64,000 nt of DNA from Verticillium longisporum. Its lineage: Eukaryota; Ascomycota; Sordariomycetes; Glomerellales; Plectosphaerellaceae. Every line of letters begins with the position of its first letter. The first letter of the stretch is position 1. Positions 43,501-53,934 of this stretch are shown here, in pieces. Location: assembly GCA_019188255.1 (NCBI GenBank), contig JAETXT010000007.1:2914001-2978000 (forward strand). The letters run 5' to 3'. Position numbers and translations under genes: made by a program. The notes below the pieces were generated by a model that saw only the letters and a program-made list of their open reading frames with translations, searched no databases and was not told the origin of the DNA.

Positions 43501-46500
43501 GTCGACTGGCAGTCCTTCTCCACCTCATCGCGGGAAGCGGCAGGTGTCTCAACAACCTGACTGTCCCCCACATCCTTTGACGGTGTGGTGTCGTCTGTTA
43601 AACTTGCTTTGTCGGCCAAGGGGGCCTCGGCAACCACGGCTGCAGGATTCTCGGAGGGTTCCAACTCCGATTTCGACTCTTCAGGCGAAGAGACATCTGG
43701 AGCGACACCCGCCAACTCGATGGGTTGGGTTTCGTCCGCTGTGACAGACTCTTGATCGGCTGGATTCTCCTGGATTTCTGTGATCTGTCCATCCAGTGCG
43801 TCGGCTTTTGCTGTGCTAGTACTCCGAACCTCCCCAGTATCCGTGTCAGTCTGAGCTGAAGAGGCGCCCAAGTCAGGCTGTCCCTTGTCAGCTGGCACCT
43901 GTTCAGCTACCTCAGGCGGCGCTTCAAGGGTCTTCTCCAAGACACCTTCGTCAGGTTGTTCAGTCATCTGGCCCGAGAGGCCAATCTCAGCAACACCCGA
44001 CATGTTCGCGTCTGGGGATTGTATGAGAGTATCCTCATCAGCAAGGTTATCGTCGGGCAATGGCTCTGACGCTAGTGCTGCCGGTAGCACCTGAGGTGGT
44101 TCTCCGTCGCCTGCCTGTTGCTTCAATTCGACCGGTGTGCCGTCGGACGAAGTAGCTGCCTCGGTCGATTGCTCGTCACCGGCAGCGGTCGCTGTCTCGT
44201 CAGATTTGGTTGGAGAAGCGATGTCTGATGGGATAGCCTCGCTGACCAAGACTGCGGCTTCCTCGCTGGTAGCATGCTGTACGTCTTTGATTGGCTTGTC
44301 TCCATTTGGTGCTGTCACCGAATCATTATTACCTTCGAGCTCAGTAGGGACTGGTTCGGCTGAGGAGGTGTCAGCAAGAGGTGGGGAACTTGCATCCGCC
44401 TCAGGAGCATCCAACTCGTCGTTGGCTTCATCTTCTGGGTCGGAGGTTTGCTTTGAAGCAGTCTGAACTCCCTCGGCCGAGGCATCCGGTGCCACTTGTT
44501 TTCCTACGGGGTCTAGGGTGTCTTCGCCATCAGGACCCTTTGCGGTGCTTTCAGTGGCAGGCTTATCGTCAGGCTCCGCAGAAGACTCGACAGAGGGTCC
44601 AGCAGGAGTTCCGGCGACAAGCTCCGTGGCGGGCACATGGGTAGCCTCAGATGTAGGCTCGATAGTATTTTCAGTGACGGTCTCGGGAGTATCCTCCGTA
44701 GAACATGATGTAGAGGGCTCAACGGCAGATTCAGCAGCAGCCTCTGGGGCTGTCTCTGGAGAAGGCTCGACGGCGGACTCAGTAGCCGGTTCCGCGGTGG
44801 GCTCTGTTGAAGGCTCGGCAGTAGGTGCGGCAGTAGGCTCAATCGTATCTTTTGAAGACTCAATCGTATCTTTTGAAGACTCGGTAACCACTTCAGCGGC
44901 AGACTCGGTAGTGATCTCAGAGGCGGGTTCAGATGCCAACTCGGTAAGAGACGTAACAGGTGGTTCGGTGGCGATTTCCTCGGTAGAAGACTCGATTGCA
45001 GGAACATCAGTAGATTCTGTAACATGTTCTGCACTGCTTTCGGCTTGAGTTTTTGCAGGCTTAACAACTGCCTCGGTAACATTCTCAAGGGCGGGCTCAG
45101 GAGCAGATCCAACAGCTGGGTCCGTGGCTGGCTCATTGGCAGACTCGACGGCAGGTCCAGCGGCAGGTTCAGTAGCTGGCTCGGCGGTGGGCTCAGTAGA
45201 TGACTCGACTACTAGCTCGGCATTTGGTTCAGACGCTGGTTTAGCATCTGGCTCAATGACAGACTCGTCATTTGGCTCAACAGCAAGCTTGGTGGCGGGT
45301 TCCTCAGCAGGCTCAAGAGATGACTCGACAGCGGATTCAGCAGGTGGCTCGGCCGCAGGCTCAGTAGCTGACTCAGAAGCTGGCTCGGCAGCTGGCACGA
45401 CCGCAGGATCAACGGTAGACTCGGCAGCAGGTCCAGAAGCTGGCTCAGCAGTTGATTCAGGAGCTGAATCTACAGCTGTTTCAGCAGCTGGTATGACTGC
45501 AGGCGCAGCGTCAGGCTCAGGAGCTAGCTCAACGGCAGACCCAGCAGCAGATTCAGAAGCTGGCTCGGCCGTGGGTTCTGCAGTAGGTTCGGCGGGAGGT
45601 TCGGGAGATAGCTCAACGGCAGGCTCAGCAACAGATGCAGAGACTGGCTCGATCGCAGGCTCGGCAGCTTCAGCGGCAGCTTTAGGGGCTGGCTCAGCGG
45701 CAGGCTCAGTAATAGATTCAGAAGCTGTCTCAAGCGTAGGTTCTGCAGCAGGTTCGGCGGGAGGTTTGGCGGCAGGTTCAGGAGAGAGCTCAACGGCAGG
45801 CTCAGCAATAGATTCAGAAGCTGGCTCGACCGCAGGCTCGGCAGCTTCAGCAACAGATTCAGATGCTGGCTCGACCGCAGGCTCGGCAGATTCAGGGGCA
45901 GGCTCAGCAATAGATTCAGAAGCTGGCTCGACTGCAGACGCAGTGGCAGGTCCGGCGGCAGGTTCGGCAGGAGGTTCAGCGGCAGCTTCAGGGGCTGGCT
46001 CGGCAGCAGAATTAGAAGCTGGTTCGACCGCAGGCTCAGCAGATGCGGCAGGAGATTTGTCGGCAGGTTCAGGGGCAGGCTCAACGGCAGGCTCAACGGC
46101 AGGCTCAGAAGAAGATTCCGAAGCTGGCTCGACCGCAGCTTCAGCGGTAGGTTCGGCGGCAGGCTCAGTAGCTAGCTCAAGGGCAGACTCGGCAGCAGAT
46201 TCGACAGCTGGCTCGGCCGCAGACGTAGTGGCAGGTTCAGCGGGAGTTTCAGTGGGAGGCTCAGCGGGAGGTTCGGCAGCAGCTTCAGGAGCTGGCTCAA
46301 CGGCAGACTCCAGTGCTGGCTCGACAGCAGGCTCGGTGTTAGGTTCAGTGCCAGCCTCGACTGCAGGCGGGGCGGTATCGTTGGACGCAACTTCCACAAC
46401 CAACTCTGGAGCGGCTAGCTCTTCTGATGGTTTCGGATTGCTGTGATCATCTGCTGGAGCGGCCGGGTCGTCGTTTTTCGCTTCTTCAACAACCAGCGCC

Positions 46501-47745
46501 TCCGATGACGGCTCCTGTTCCTGTGCAAGGGCAGCCTCAGCTGGCGGTGCAGGCTCTTCGCTCACAGCGACAGCCACAGGGGCGAGCGTTTCCGAGGCGC
46601 CTGAAGCGGCCTTATCATCAACAGCCGATGACTTCTCAGGAGCGGCGGTCGCCTCGTCGTTGGCTGCCTCGTCGACTGAGGGTTCCTTGTCGGCCTCTAC
46701 CGTCTCGTTCCCAGACACTGATGGAGGGTGCGATGGGGCTTCGTCCAGAACTGGGGCATCGGCGACTGCTTCCTCCTTAACTTCCGTTGTAGCGGGAGGC
46801 TCATCTTCAGCAGCCTTTGCATCGTCATCTCCAGCCGGAGAGGCGGGAGGCTCATCTTCAGCAGCCTTTGCATCGTCATCTCCAGCCGGAGAGGCCGAAG
46901 GAGAAGGCTCAGCCACCTCTGGAGTTGTTTCAGTATCTGGTACATCTGGCAGTGAGGATGGCTCTGCGGCAGGTGCGGACAGAGACTTGTCGGCAGTGTC
47001 AGCCTCGTGCTCAGCATCGTCATTCTTCCCTTTGCTTTTCTTCTTATCCTTCTTCTTGTCTTTCTTTTCCTTCTTGTCCTTCGCCTTCTGCGCCTTGGTC
47101 TTAGGAGCGGATATCTCCTCTTCGACGACTTGCTCGTTAGGCGCTTCAGCTGCTGGAGGCGCGATGACGACTTTCTCCTCGACAGCGTCAGAATCTTTGT
47201 CCTTTCCTGCCTTCGATTTCTTCTTGTCCTTCTTCTTTTTGGATTTAGTCGTCGACACTGGTTCTTCTTCTGCATCGATGGTTGTTGGCTCTGGTGCCGT
47301 GGGCTCCTCCACAGGCAGTGCTGGAGCTGGTGTCTGCTGCGTCTTCTTGCTCTTCTTCTTTGACTTTGGCTGCGAACCCCACTCCTCGTCTGGATCTACG
47401 ATGTCCTGGGTAGGCGCTGGCGCGTCGTTTGGCGGAGATGGTAGAGGTGAAGGAGCACGCGCCTTCTTGCTCTTTTTCTTTGCCTTCTTGCTGGAAGACG
47501 TTAGAGTTGGCGGTGGCTGCTGTGTTGCGCGTGGACCATGAGGCCCTTCGTCCTCATCTGTGCGATGTGTGAGAGATACTTCAGGATTCACATTTCGACG
47601 CAGGAGACTCACAGTTCTGCTGGTTGTCATTCTCTGATTCCGAAAACTCATAGTACCGTACGTTGGAGTAGTCCGCCGTATTGACCTCACCATATCCAGC
47701 ACTTGTCCTATAGGGGCAGTACTGGACTTCGTCTTGGGGTTCCAT
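37530..47745 (-). CDS. Giant low-complexity protein, involucrin-repeat/leashin-like (3386 aa)
   Basis: The start is in a small first exon, 47745-47613 (MEPQDEVQYCPYRTSAGYGE, then VNTADYSNVRYYEF), spliced over 55 nt to 47557-37530. An alternative in-frame ATG at 47702 gives an N-terminus that does not look conserved. Composition by region: Lys-rich KKSKK blocks (about residues 60-240); about 640 residues of Glu-Pro-Ala repeats (about 420-1060); long acidic Ser/Thr/Pro disorder; a short hydrophobic AAVVTAGAAGLVAS (about 2710); GTQTDD (about 2810); a conserved-looking RRRERKQSIARAEEMVAAA; Arg/Glu-rich charged stretch (about 2960-3290); and end GFRAAFKRLFTS. No enzyme domain. Such proteins are annotated involucrin-repeat proteins in fungi. 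Leashin, the Woronin-body tether, is one giant protein of this style, so that role is a hypothesis only. Confidence 0.65.
44500..46430 (-). repeat. Degenerate Glu-Pro-Ala codon repeat array
   Basis: About 1.9 kb of 12-15 nt units encoding EPAxE/EPAAE variants inside the giant gene. Units are mixed rather than perfect copies. Confidence 0.8.
46792..46893 (-). repeat. Exact 51-bp tandem duplication in the giant gene
   Basis: Two identical adjacent 51-bp units, 46792-46842 and 46843-46893, encode two copies of SPAGDDDAKAAEDEPPA. Perfect identity points to recent duplication. Confidence 0.9.
47558..47612 (-). other. Intron of giant low-complexity gene
   Basis: Minus-strand GTGAGTCTCC donor and CATCGCACAG acceptor, 55 nt, phase 1. 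The joined codon T|AT gives Tyr, and the total CDS length is divisible by three. Confidence 0.7.
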
Positions 47746-50738
47746 TGTTCTTCTGCCTCACCCGAACAAGCGAGAGAGAAGATGGACGAGTCGCTCTGCT
47801 ACCAAACGACTGCTCCAGGAAGCTCTTTTCACGAAGAGTCAGGACCAATGGTTGGAGAGAAGCCAAGGAAAGATGGAGGCTTGGGCCTCGAAGTTTGGTA
47901 TTGGGAATGTAGCTTCGCTTCACAAACAACGCTGATGACGAAACCAGGAAGACGCCGTATCCGATGAACCATAAAGCAGAGCGAGAGTGGCGTATGTTTA
48001 CAGTGAGACCAGCGGCTCTGTGGTGGTCGAGTATTTGGGAGACAGAACCTGATGTGAGGTCATGGAAAGGCAGACAGGCGAGGGTTGGGGATGCTGGTTC
48101 AAGGCGGGACATGAACGAAAAATACCCAGGCAGGGATCAGCTTCCATTGTCACAAGCATTATCATCATATGGGGCATGCCAGGTCTCCATCGAGGCCGAG
48201 TACCTGAGAGTAGGGTACGCCAGGTGCTCCCATGCCCCGAAGTACACGCTACCTCGCAGTGGCAGAGGCAGACGACCCCACGTCCCCACGAGGGGATCCG
48301 TCTGCGACTCAGTGTGCAAGGACAGGAACCACTGTCGTGCTCGAGGCTCATTGGCGCCACGTCGGCCTTGGATTGGGGGTTTGGGGCAGCATATGCTAGA
48401 CCGGGAGGGTCGAGAGGACAGGCGCGGGATGCCGGCCTGCGTGTAAAGACTTAACGGCAGGCGCCATGTTTGGTGCGAATTGGGTCCATCCCACTGCTGA
48501 AAAACGGGACGGACTGACTGGTATTGCGGCCCAACGACGCGAATGCCCGGCAGCAGCAGGCCGCAAGGTAAGAGACAGTGGCGCCCGGCGTTTGACTCTC
48601 AACAGACAATGGCCCGTGAGTAACCAACACCAGCAGCAGTTGCAGATGGGCCGGGATCGGGCCAGGGGCCAGTACTGTGGCTTGGGATGTCCTGGGTAAC
48701 CAGACTTGCCAGACTACCACACACAACACCAAGCGGGCTTGTGGGGGGCTCATTATGGGCCAGCTATGTATGGGTGGGCGTTGTCCTCCGGGCTGGAACG
48801 TGCGTGTACCTCATATGCGTGTTTTCTGATCGCAGACAGGGAACAACGGGAGGATGAGCGGCTGGGCCGCAGGGGAGCAACAGGTGCATCCATGTTGTGG
48901 TGGTGGTGGTGGTCAGGCCAGAAAATGGAGCGCAAGCGACCGATCAGGAGTAGGGCCAGACCTTTGCATGTTGAGATGGTGGGCAAGGGAAATGCCGCGG
49001 GTACATGCGGTCGAGGGTCAAGAGACTGTACTGTACCAGAAGCAGGAAAACGACGGATGGGACAAGATGCGATTCTGCAGGAGAAACAATCAGTGGAGTC
49101 AAGTGACAAGGATTCGAGCCTCCACGATGTCGTTGATGAGTGGACCGTGGAACCGACGTGCAACGTGGCTCGCCTCCGAAAGCACCGCCTGTGATGAATT
49201 CGAGCTGGCGAACTGCTATTGGACGAGTCAAGCCTTGTCAAAAGCAGTCCGGCTGCGGGCCGTGATAGACGCGGTCGAGTGGGCTAAGAAGATCGGAACC
49301 AGCAAGTCGAAAGGAGCGAAGTGAGGCTTCAAAATTTGTCTCGTTCCTCCTGCCATCCACCCACCACCAGATTCTCAGGTTGGTGAATAAGGTCTTGCTC
49401 GATTCTGATGAAAGCCTTCGCAGCACTCTGGCTGCTTGTAGAGGCTGCCATGTCACACCTAGGTGGTTGGGCGAAAGTTGCGAGCTGGCAGCCCTGGTGT
49501 GACCTGGTATGATTCATGTAGTCGAATCACGTCAGGCCTCGCTGCGCGCTGCAATGCAAGGCACCTCTGTCGGCCTGTTATGCTCGTTGTACCTTGTGCT
49601 GCACGAACCCGACTTGGGCTGGGGAGGCATGCCGCCGGCCAGCTACCTTTAGTTTCGGAGCCATGGTGTCCAGTCTCCTCACCTCCTCTCTTGGTCTATC
49701 ATTGGGCCGAAAATGCTGGGAGAGGAGGGATCAGGCTGATGGATGGGTGGGTGGTGATGTGTTTTGGTGGGGGTTGGTGAAGTGGCAGAGGACATGACCA
49801 GCCTCGCCTTTGCCCGCCCTTACTCGCCTTGCTTTGTGTCAGGTGCCTAAGGTACCCGTACATCACTGTCTACCGCCCGCCTTAGGTACCTGCCTACCTC
49901 CCTCTCTACCTAACCGCCAGTTCATGTCGCTGCCTTACCTGACCTACCTAGGTAGGTAGGTAGGTACCTTACCTAGGTGATTGGAGGGCATATTGGTAAG
50001 GTAAGGTACCTAGGTACCGAAAACAGGTAAGATCCCACGAGGGCAGCGAGTTCACCCTTGAGCACAGCACTCAAGAAGACGCGGCGGGCGACCTGACAGC
50101 GATAGGAGTTCGGTGGAGTCCAAGGCTCACCTTCGGTCTGACATCACACCGCTGACGCATAATCAACACGGCCAGCCTCATTTCTTTCAATTGCGGTTGA
50201 CCCATCTCTAGCGAAGAACTAAGACCATAAAATCCATGCTACAGCCGTGCTCAACATCCCTACTCATATAGCCTCCAGGAGGGACCCTGCAGAGCAGCGG
50301 TGAAGGCACACCGGGCCACAGGTCGAGCCGAGAACGAGAATGTGGCACCCAAAGCTTTGGGACGCGGTAACCCGAACGGCCGGACAAAGCTGCACACCAT
50401 AAGGTGTCGGCATTGATCGATTCGAATGGTATTAGTCGTGTGCTAGCATTTCCCATTCCAGTAGGACCGTCTGAGAAAAGAGCAGTGACGCGAAGGGGGC
50501 ACTATGAACTCCTTCCTCCATCATCTTCCGCCGTGCCTCCGTTGCGTTGCAAACCAACATGTTCCTGAGCTCAACTGAAAATTCCAAAACGCCGACGCCC
50601 AGACTCAAGAGCAATATGCTACCACAGACACAAGCGGATCGGCGTTGCCAAGCTTGCACTGCGTGCTCATCCGCAAAGCCGTATCGAAATCAGTAGTACG
50701 TGACGCGCCTGGTACGCCGTGCTGCTCGCCCCCACCCT
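47746..50738. other. Intergenic, 3 kb, upstream of the giant gene and downstream of snf7
   Basis: No supported gene. It has a GTGGTGGTGG patch (48898-48912) and a block of ACCTAGGT/TAGG repeats with GGTACC palindromes (about 49840-50020). Confidence 0.55.
49840..50020. repeat. ACCTAGGT / TAGG palindromic repeat block
   Basis: Dense copies of GGTACC, CCTACC and ACCTAGGT, including TAGGTAGGTAGGTAGGTACC, forming several overlapping palindromes. Similar short blocks recur in other intergenic parts of the window. Confidence 0.8.
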
Positions 50739-51603
50739 TCACATGGCCATCTCGGCCTGTAGTTTTCGAAGCTCGGCTTCTTCCTCCGACTCCTGCGGTA
50801 CAGCCTTGCCCTTGACTATGCAAGTTGTGTCAGCTGTTTGCCCAGAACGTACTTAAAACACTCCGGGGTAGGCTCACGTTCTCCGTTTGCTGCCGACGGC
50901 AGGTCTTTGATCTTGTCCGAAACAGGCACCGAGCCAGTGTTGAGCATCGCTTCGTCCAATTGCGCTTCCTGCAGCGCTTCAAGTTCTGCTTCGAGGTCCT
51001 CGTCCTCGAGCTGACCTGCCGGCGCGGCCATAGCCTGAGAAATCTCGTCGTTCATAGCACTCTGCTCGCGAATGCTCTCCCTACAAGTAGGTCAGTTGCA
51101 CAGTCCTCCAGCGGTGTTCTCTCCACTGATCGGTCACATACATCATATCGTCGACCTTCTCCACCGAGATGCCTGCTCCAATCTGCTTCATAGCCTCGTT
51201 GGTGGCCTTCGTCGGGCGGTACTGCTCCTGCTAGAGCTTCGCCATATCGAGGGCCGACTCCTGTCTTGCCATGGCCATCCTGGCCGCATATGTCTGATCG
51301 TATTCCTTCTGCTTGAGATTCTTGCGCTTCAATATCCGGAGGGCCTCTGTTTCGGAGGGACATGGGGTTAGCGACTGGGCCCCAACGACGCGACGCCGGG
51401 TTCCATCATCTCTTACCGTTCCTGTTCTTTCCTACGACGGCCTTTGCATCGGCTTCCAGCTGATCGATCTGCTGCTGAAGATGCGTCTCCTTCTTTTGCA
51501 GCATATCAACATGGCTCTTCATCGCCAGTACCGTTTCCTTGACTTTGGCCTGCTTCTGCTTCTGGTTGGAGCCACCGCCCCACCAGGACATCCAGCTGGC
51601 CAT
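50739..51603 (-). CDS. snf7: ESCRT-III subunit Snf7/Vps32, with in-frame TAG
   Basis: Four exons on the minus strand: 51603-51417, 51346-51142, 51080-50878 and 50815-50739, 224 codons. Family signs: short hydrophobic Trp-rich N-terminus (MASWMSWWGGG), basic helix 1 (KVKETVLAMKSHVDMLQKKE, HLQQQIDQLE), AMKQIGAGISVEKVDDMMESIREQ, the acidic region GQLEDEDLEAELEAL, then LPSAANGELKGK and the terminal MIM1-like EEAELRKLQAEMAM. Snf7 polymerises on endosomes to drive vesicle budding and recruits Vps4. Codon 101 (plus-strand 51231-51233) is TAG within helix 2/3. The distance from QTYA to AMKQI equals that of normal Snf7, so no intron hides it. Residues near it are less conserved than the rest. Everything else looks intact and functional. 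Confidence 0.85.
50816..50877 (-). other. Intron 3 of snf7
   Basis: Minus-strand GTGAGCCTAC donor, GCTGACAC branch point and TTGCATAG acceptor, 62 nt; joins SAANGE to LKGKAVPQ, the usual Snf7 end. Confidence 0.85.
51081..51141 (-). other. Intron 2 of snf7
   Basis: Minus-strand GTATGTGACC donor, AACTGACC branch point and CTTGTAG acceptor, 61 nt; joins VDDMM to ESIREQ. Confidence 0.85.
51347..51416 (-). other. Intron 1 of snf7
   Basis: Minus-strand GTAAGAGATG donor and CCGAAACAG acceptor, 70 nt; joins KNRN to EALRILKRK. Confidence 0.85.
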
Positions 51604-52230
51604 GATGATAGGACTTGGTGCTTGTGTAGAGCGAGGGTGCAGTTGCGCAGGATACTGCGCGAGATGACCAAGGTTGTCTGGCTGTTGGCGGGGTTGGCTG
51701 GATGACCCACAGTCGCTGGAATCGTGGGGCCAAGGGAAGCGTTCAGACGGTGACGGTGCTTATCCGACGGATGCTTGGGTGTAAGTCCAAGTCGCGGGAC
51801 TCGACTTTCGTTGTTCGATCCGATATTGATTCCGAGGCTCGTGGAATGACAGTTGGCTGCCTGAATGGAGGGCGGGCGGAAGATAAGTGCAGGTTGATCG
51901 GTTGAGGGCGGGTATGATGCAACCTGATGTGGAAGCCAGCCCGTCCGCATGACTGGTCTTTTTGCCGCAGCCTGTTGGAACCAGGTGGGGCATGTGTATA
52001 CCGAAATTCTGCCGCCGACCGGATCAGCTGATAAGGTGTCAATGGACATCATTGGCTAGATTCATTGCTGAATCAGCGTCCTTGAGACCTTAATGGTCAC
52101 CCGAAGCCATGAAGGTATCGCCAGATGCCCAATGTTGGTCACAATAACGGGCTTGAGGCGGCATATGCACTCTTCGTAGAGACTGGTTCGCGTCATCCAG
52201 CATGAAACCGAGGTCACAAATAGCTCCATT
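51604..52230. other. Divergent snf7/TEN1 promoter region
   Basis: 627 bp between start codons; no gene or repeat stands out. Confidence 0.6.
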
Positions 52231-52724
52231 ATGTCTAGAGGGCCTCTTCCTTCCCAAATTTGTTTACTCGCAGACTTGTCTGTGAAGTCTCCTGGCGATA
52301 AAGTCAGATTCTTAGGCTGGTGCGTTCATGGCGCGACTTCTGTCGCTGCTTTCTATCTCTAGAATCAATCCAGAGACTCAGTGTCCTCATTCTGACTCAA
52401 CTCAGCGTAACCGCATACACGGTTGCTACAGCGACTCTGGTCCTGTGCCACAGCTTCCCTTCAGGCACTGACACTGCCGCACACGTCGATGTCAAGCTTG
52501 TTCTTGAGTCCCTCACTGGCGAACAGGTGAGAATCGGCGAGTGGGTCAACATTATTGGTTACATCACATCAAAAGTCCTCAAGGATGCATCTCAATATGC
52601 CCATCAGCCTACTTCAAGTCGAAACGAGGTATCCGTTCAGGCACTTCTTCTATGGTCTGCCGGCCCAATGCAGGTTCAACGATATGAAGAATTGCTTTCA
52701 AGCAACAAAAAATATGCTGCCTAA
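52231..52724 (+). CDS. TEN1: CST telomere-capping complex subunit Ten1
   Basis: Exons 52231-52319 and 52406-52724 encode 135 residues. The first exon (MSRGPLPSQICLLADLSVKS, then PGDKVRFLGC) is short and is missed if only the longer frame is read. Exon 2 continues VTAYTVATATLVLCHSFPSG and then TDTAAHVDVKLVLESL, EWVNIIGYI and VQALLLWSAGPMQVQRYEELL. This is the fungal Ten1 single OB-fold: GxKVRFLGCV opening strand, the Y-x-x-x-x-x-L-L strand, VDVxLVLE and GEWVNVIGYV, with the closing QALLLWSAG. Ten1 with Stn1 and Cdc13/CTC1 binds telomeric single-stranded DNA, recruits Pol alpha-primase and limits telomerase. It is divergent from snf7, and the two presumably share the 627-bp upstream region. Confidence 0.85.
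52320..52405 (+). other. Intron of TEN1
   Basis: GTGCGTTC donor, TTCTGACTC branch point and CAACTCAG acceptor, 86 nt; joined codon TG|C gives the Cys of FLGCV. Confidence 0.85.
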
Positions 52725-53446
52725 TCGCATCATTCAGTATCTTGGTGATTCTCAACAATTCGAAAAGGACTTCTGATCTGTCTGCCGCTGAAAGTACGAA
52801 AAGCGTCACCCGCGTATCATGGACTTCAAACAGTCATTCGCATCACTACATCACCACGTGTTACCCATTCAATTCGAAGAAAGAGATTATGGCATTTGGG
52901 CGCTCGAATTTCAGCTTTCACCCTCATACCAGCGCATTTATTGAGGATTATACCGAAGGAGTGCAATGAAAGAAGACAGCAGCAGCACACTGCCTCCACG
53001 ACCAGACTCGTGAGAAGCAGGCCATGATCGATGAGCCAAACTCTGGAATTATGTGTGCTTTGCATGCGTATGGCAATCAACCTACGTACTGAATGAGGAT
53101 TCTCGGCCGAGGTCTCTCCTGAATTTCCACAGGCCTTTCTCCACGTTACGAGCTTGCTCGCAAGGATTTCTACATCTCCATGACCCGCAACCATCGAGAA
53201 TCACATCGGCTTCTTGAGCTGCGTGCTTGTCGATTACGAAGCCGGTCTCTGGAACTCCACACGGAAATTATCACTCATCGATTAGTGCTGACCTCGCAGT
53301 GAGAGGACACCAACAATTACCCTTTCTCACAAGCTTACGGCACCGTCAGCCACTTCATCAACGCCAGTTATTGCCCCCCTCTGATATAACGGTATCGGAT
53401 ATGCAGTCATGGTCACGATTCGAGTCTGCCACGAGAATGAATTTCG
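52725..53446. other. Convergent region between TEN1 and the 120-residue gene
   Basis: No supported gene; short frames only. Confidence 0.5.
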
Positions 53447-53934
53447 TTATCGCCAACGCTCCTCGTGCCTCCGTTGTCCCTCGTAGGGCCTTCGATCATC
53501 CTGCCTTCTCCGCGAAGGCTCGGAAGAACCCCTGGATATGACAACTGGCTGGTGCAGAGGACGCTTGAGAGGTTTATCGGTGTCCTGTGACTTGGCGGCG
53601 GCTTGTCGTTCCCACATGTCCCTGGATTTCGTGCAGATATCGTCAATCTGCTCCTAGTCAGGCAGATCGGCATGAGTCAAGGGCTTGGTGTCTCGCTGTA
53701 GTGGAACGGAGCAACATCAAGGCTCACATCTGTCAGGCACGGGCCTGGTGTGGTGATCAGGAAGCCATCTTCCCCCTGGTAAATCGTCAGAGATGCTTTA
53801 CCTGTGGATTCGACGGCCCGCCATACCTCATTAGTGTACGCTCGCACTGTTGCTTCAGGGCCCAGGAAGTACGGGAGTTGTTGGACAATAATGCTTTTGT
53901 GGATATCCAGCCGGGGAATCCAGTATCGATTCAT
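53447..53934 (-). CDS. Small conserved fungal protein, 120 aa, three exons
   Basis: Exons on the minus strand: 53934-53827, 53775-53728 and 53653-53447 (introns 51 and 74 nt, both with GTATGG/GTGAGC donors and CTGAC/TTGAC branch points). The spliced chain starts MNRYWIPRLDIHKSIIVQQL and continues YFLGPEATVRAYTNE, then GEDGFLITTPGPCLTD, then EQIDDICTKSRDMWERQAAA, and ends in a basic Arg/Asp-rich tail. I recognise the pattern Y-[YW]-IPR...YLGP[ED]ATVRPYT...GEDG[FY]LITTPGPCLTDEQIDDIC as a recurrent short fungal protein of unknown function; the function is not known to me. The protein is soluble with no signal peptide, and the C-terminal tail could bind nucleic acid or chromatin. All exon junctions are in phase 0. 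Confidence 0.7.

Noticed and set aside
45124..46446. 440-codon plus-strand frame rich in Ser/Ala/Gly
   Set aside because: It is the antisense shadow of the Glu-Pro-Ala repeat in the giant minus-strand gene.
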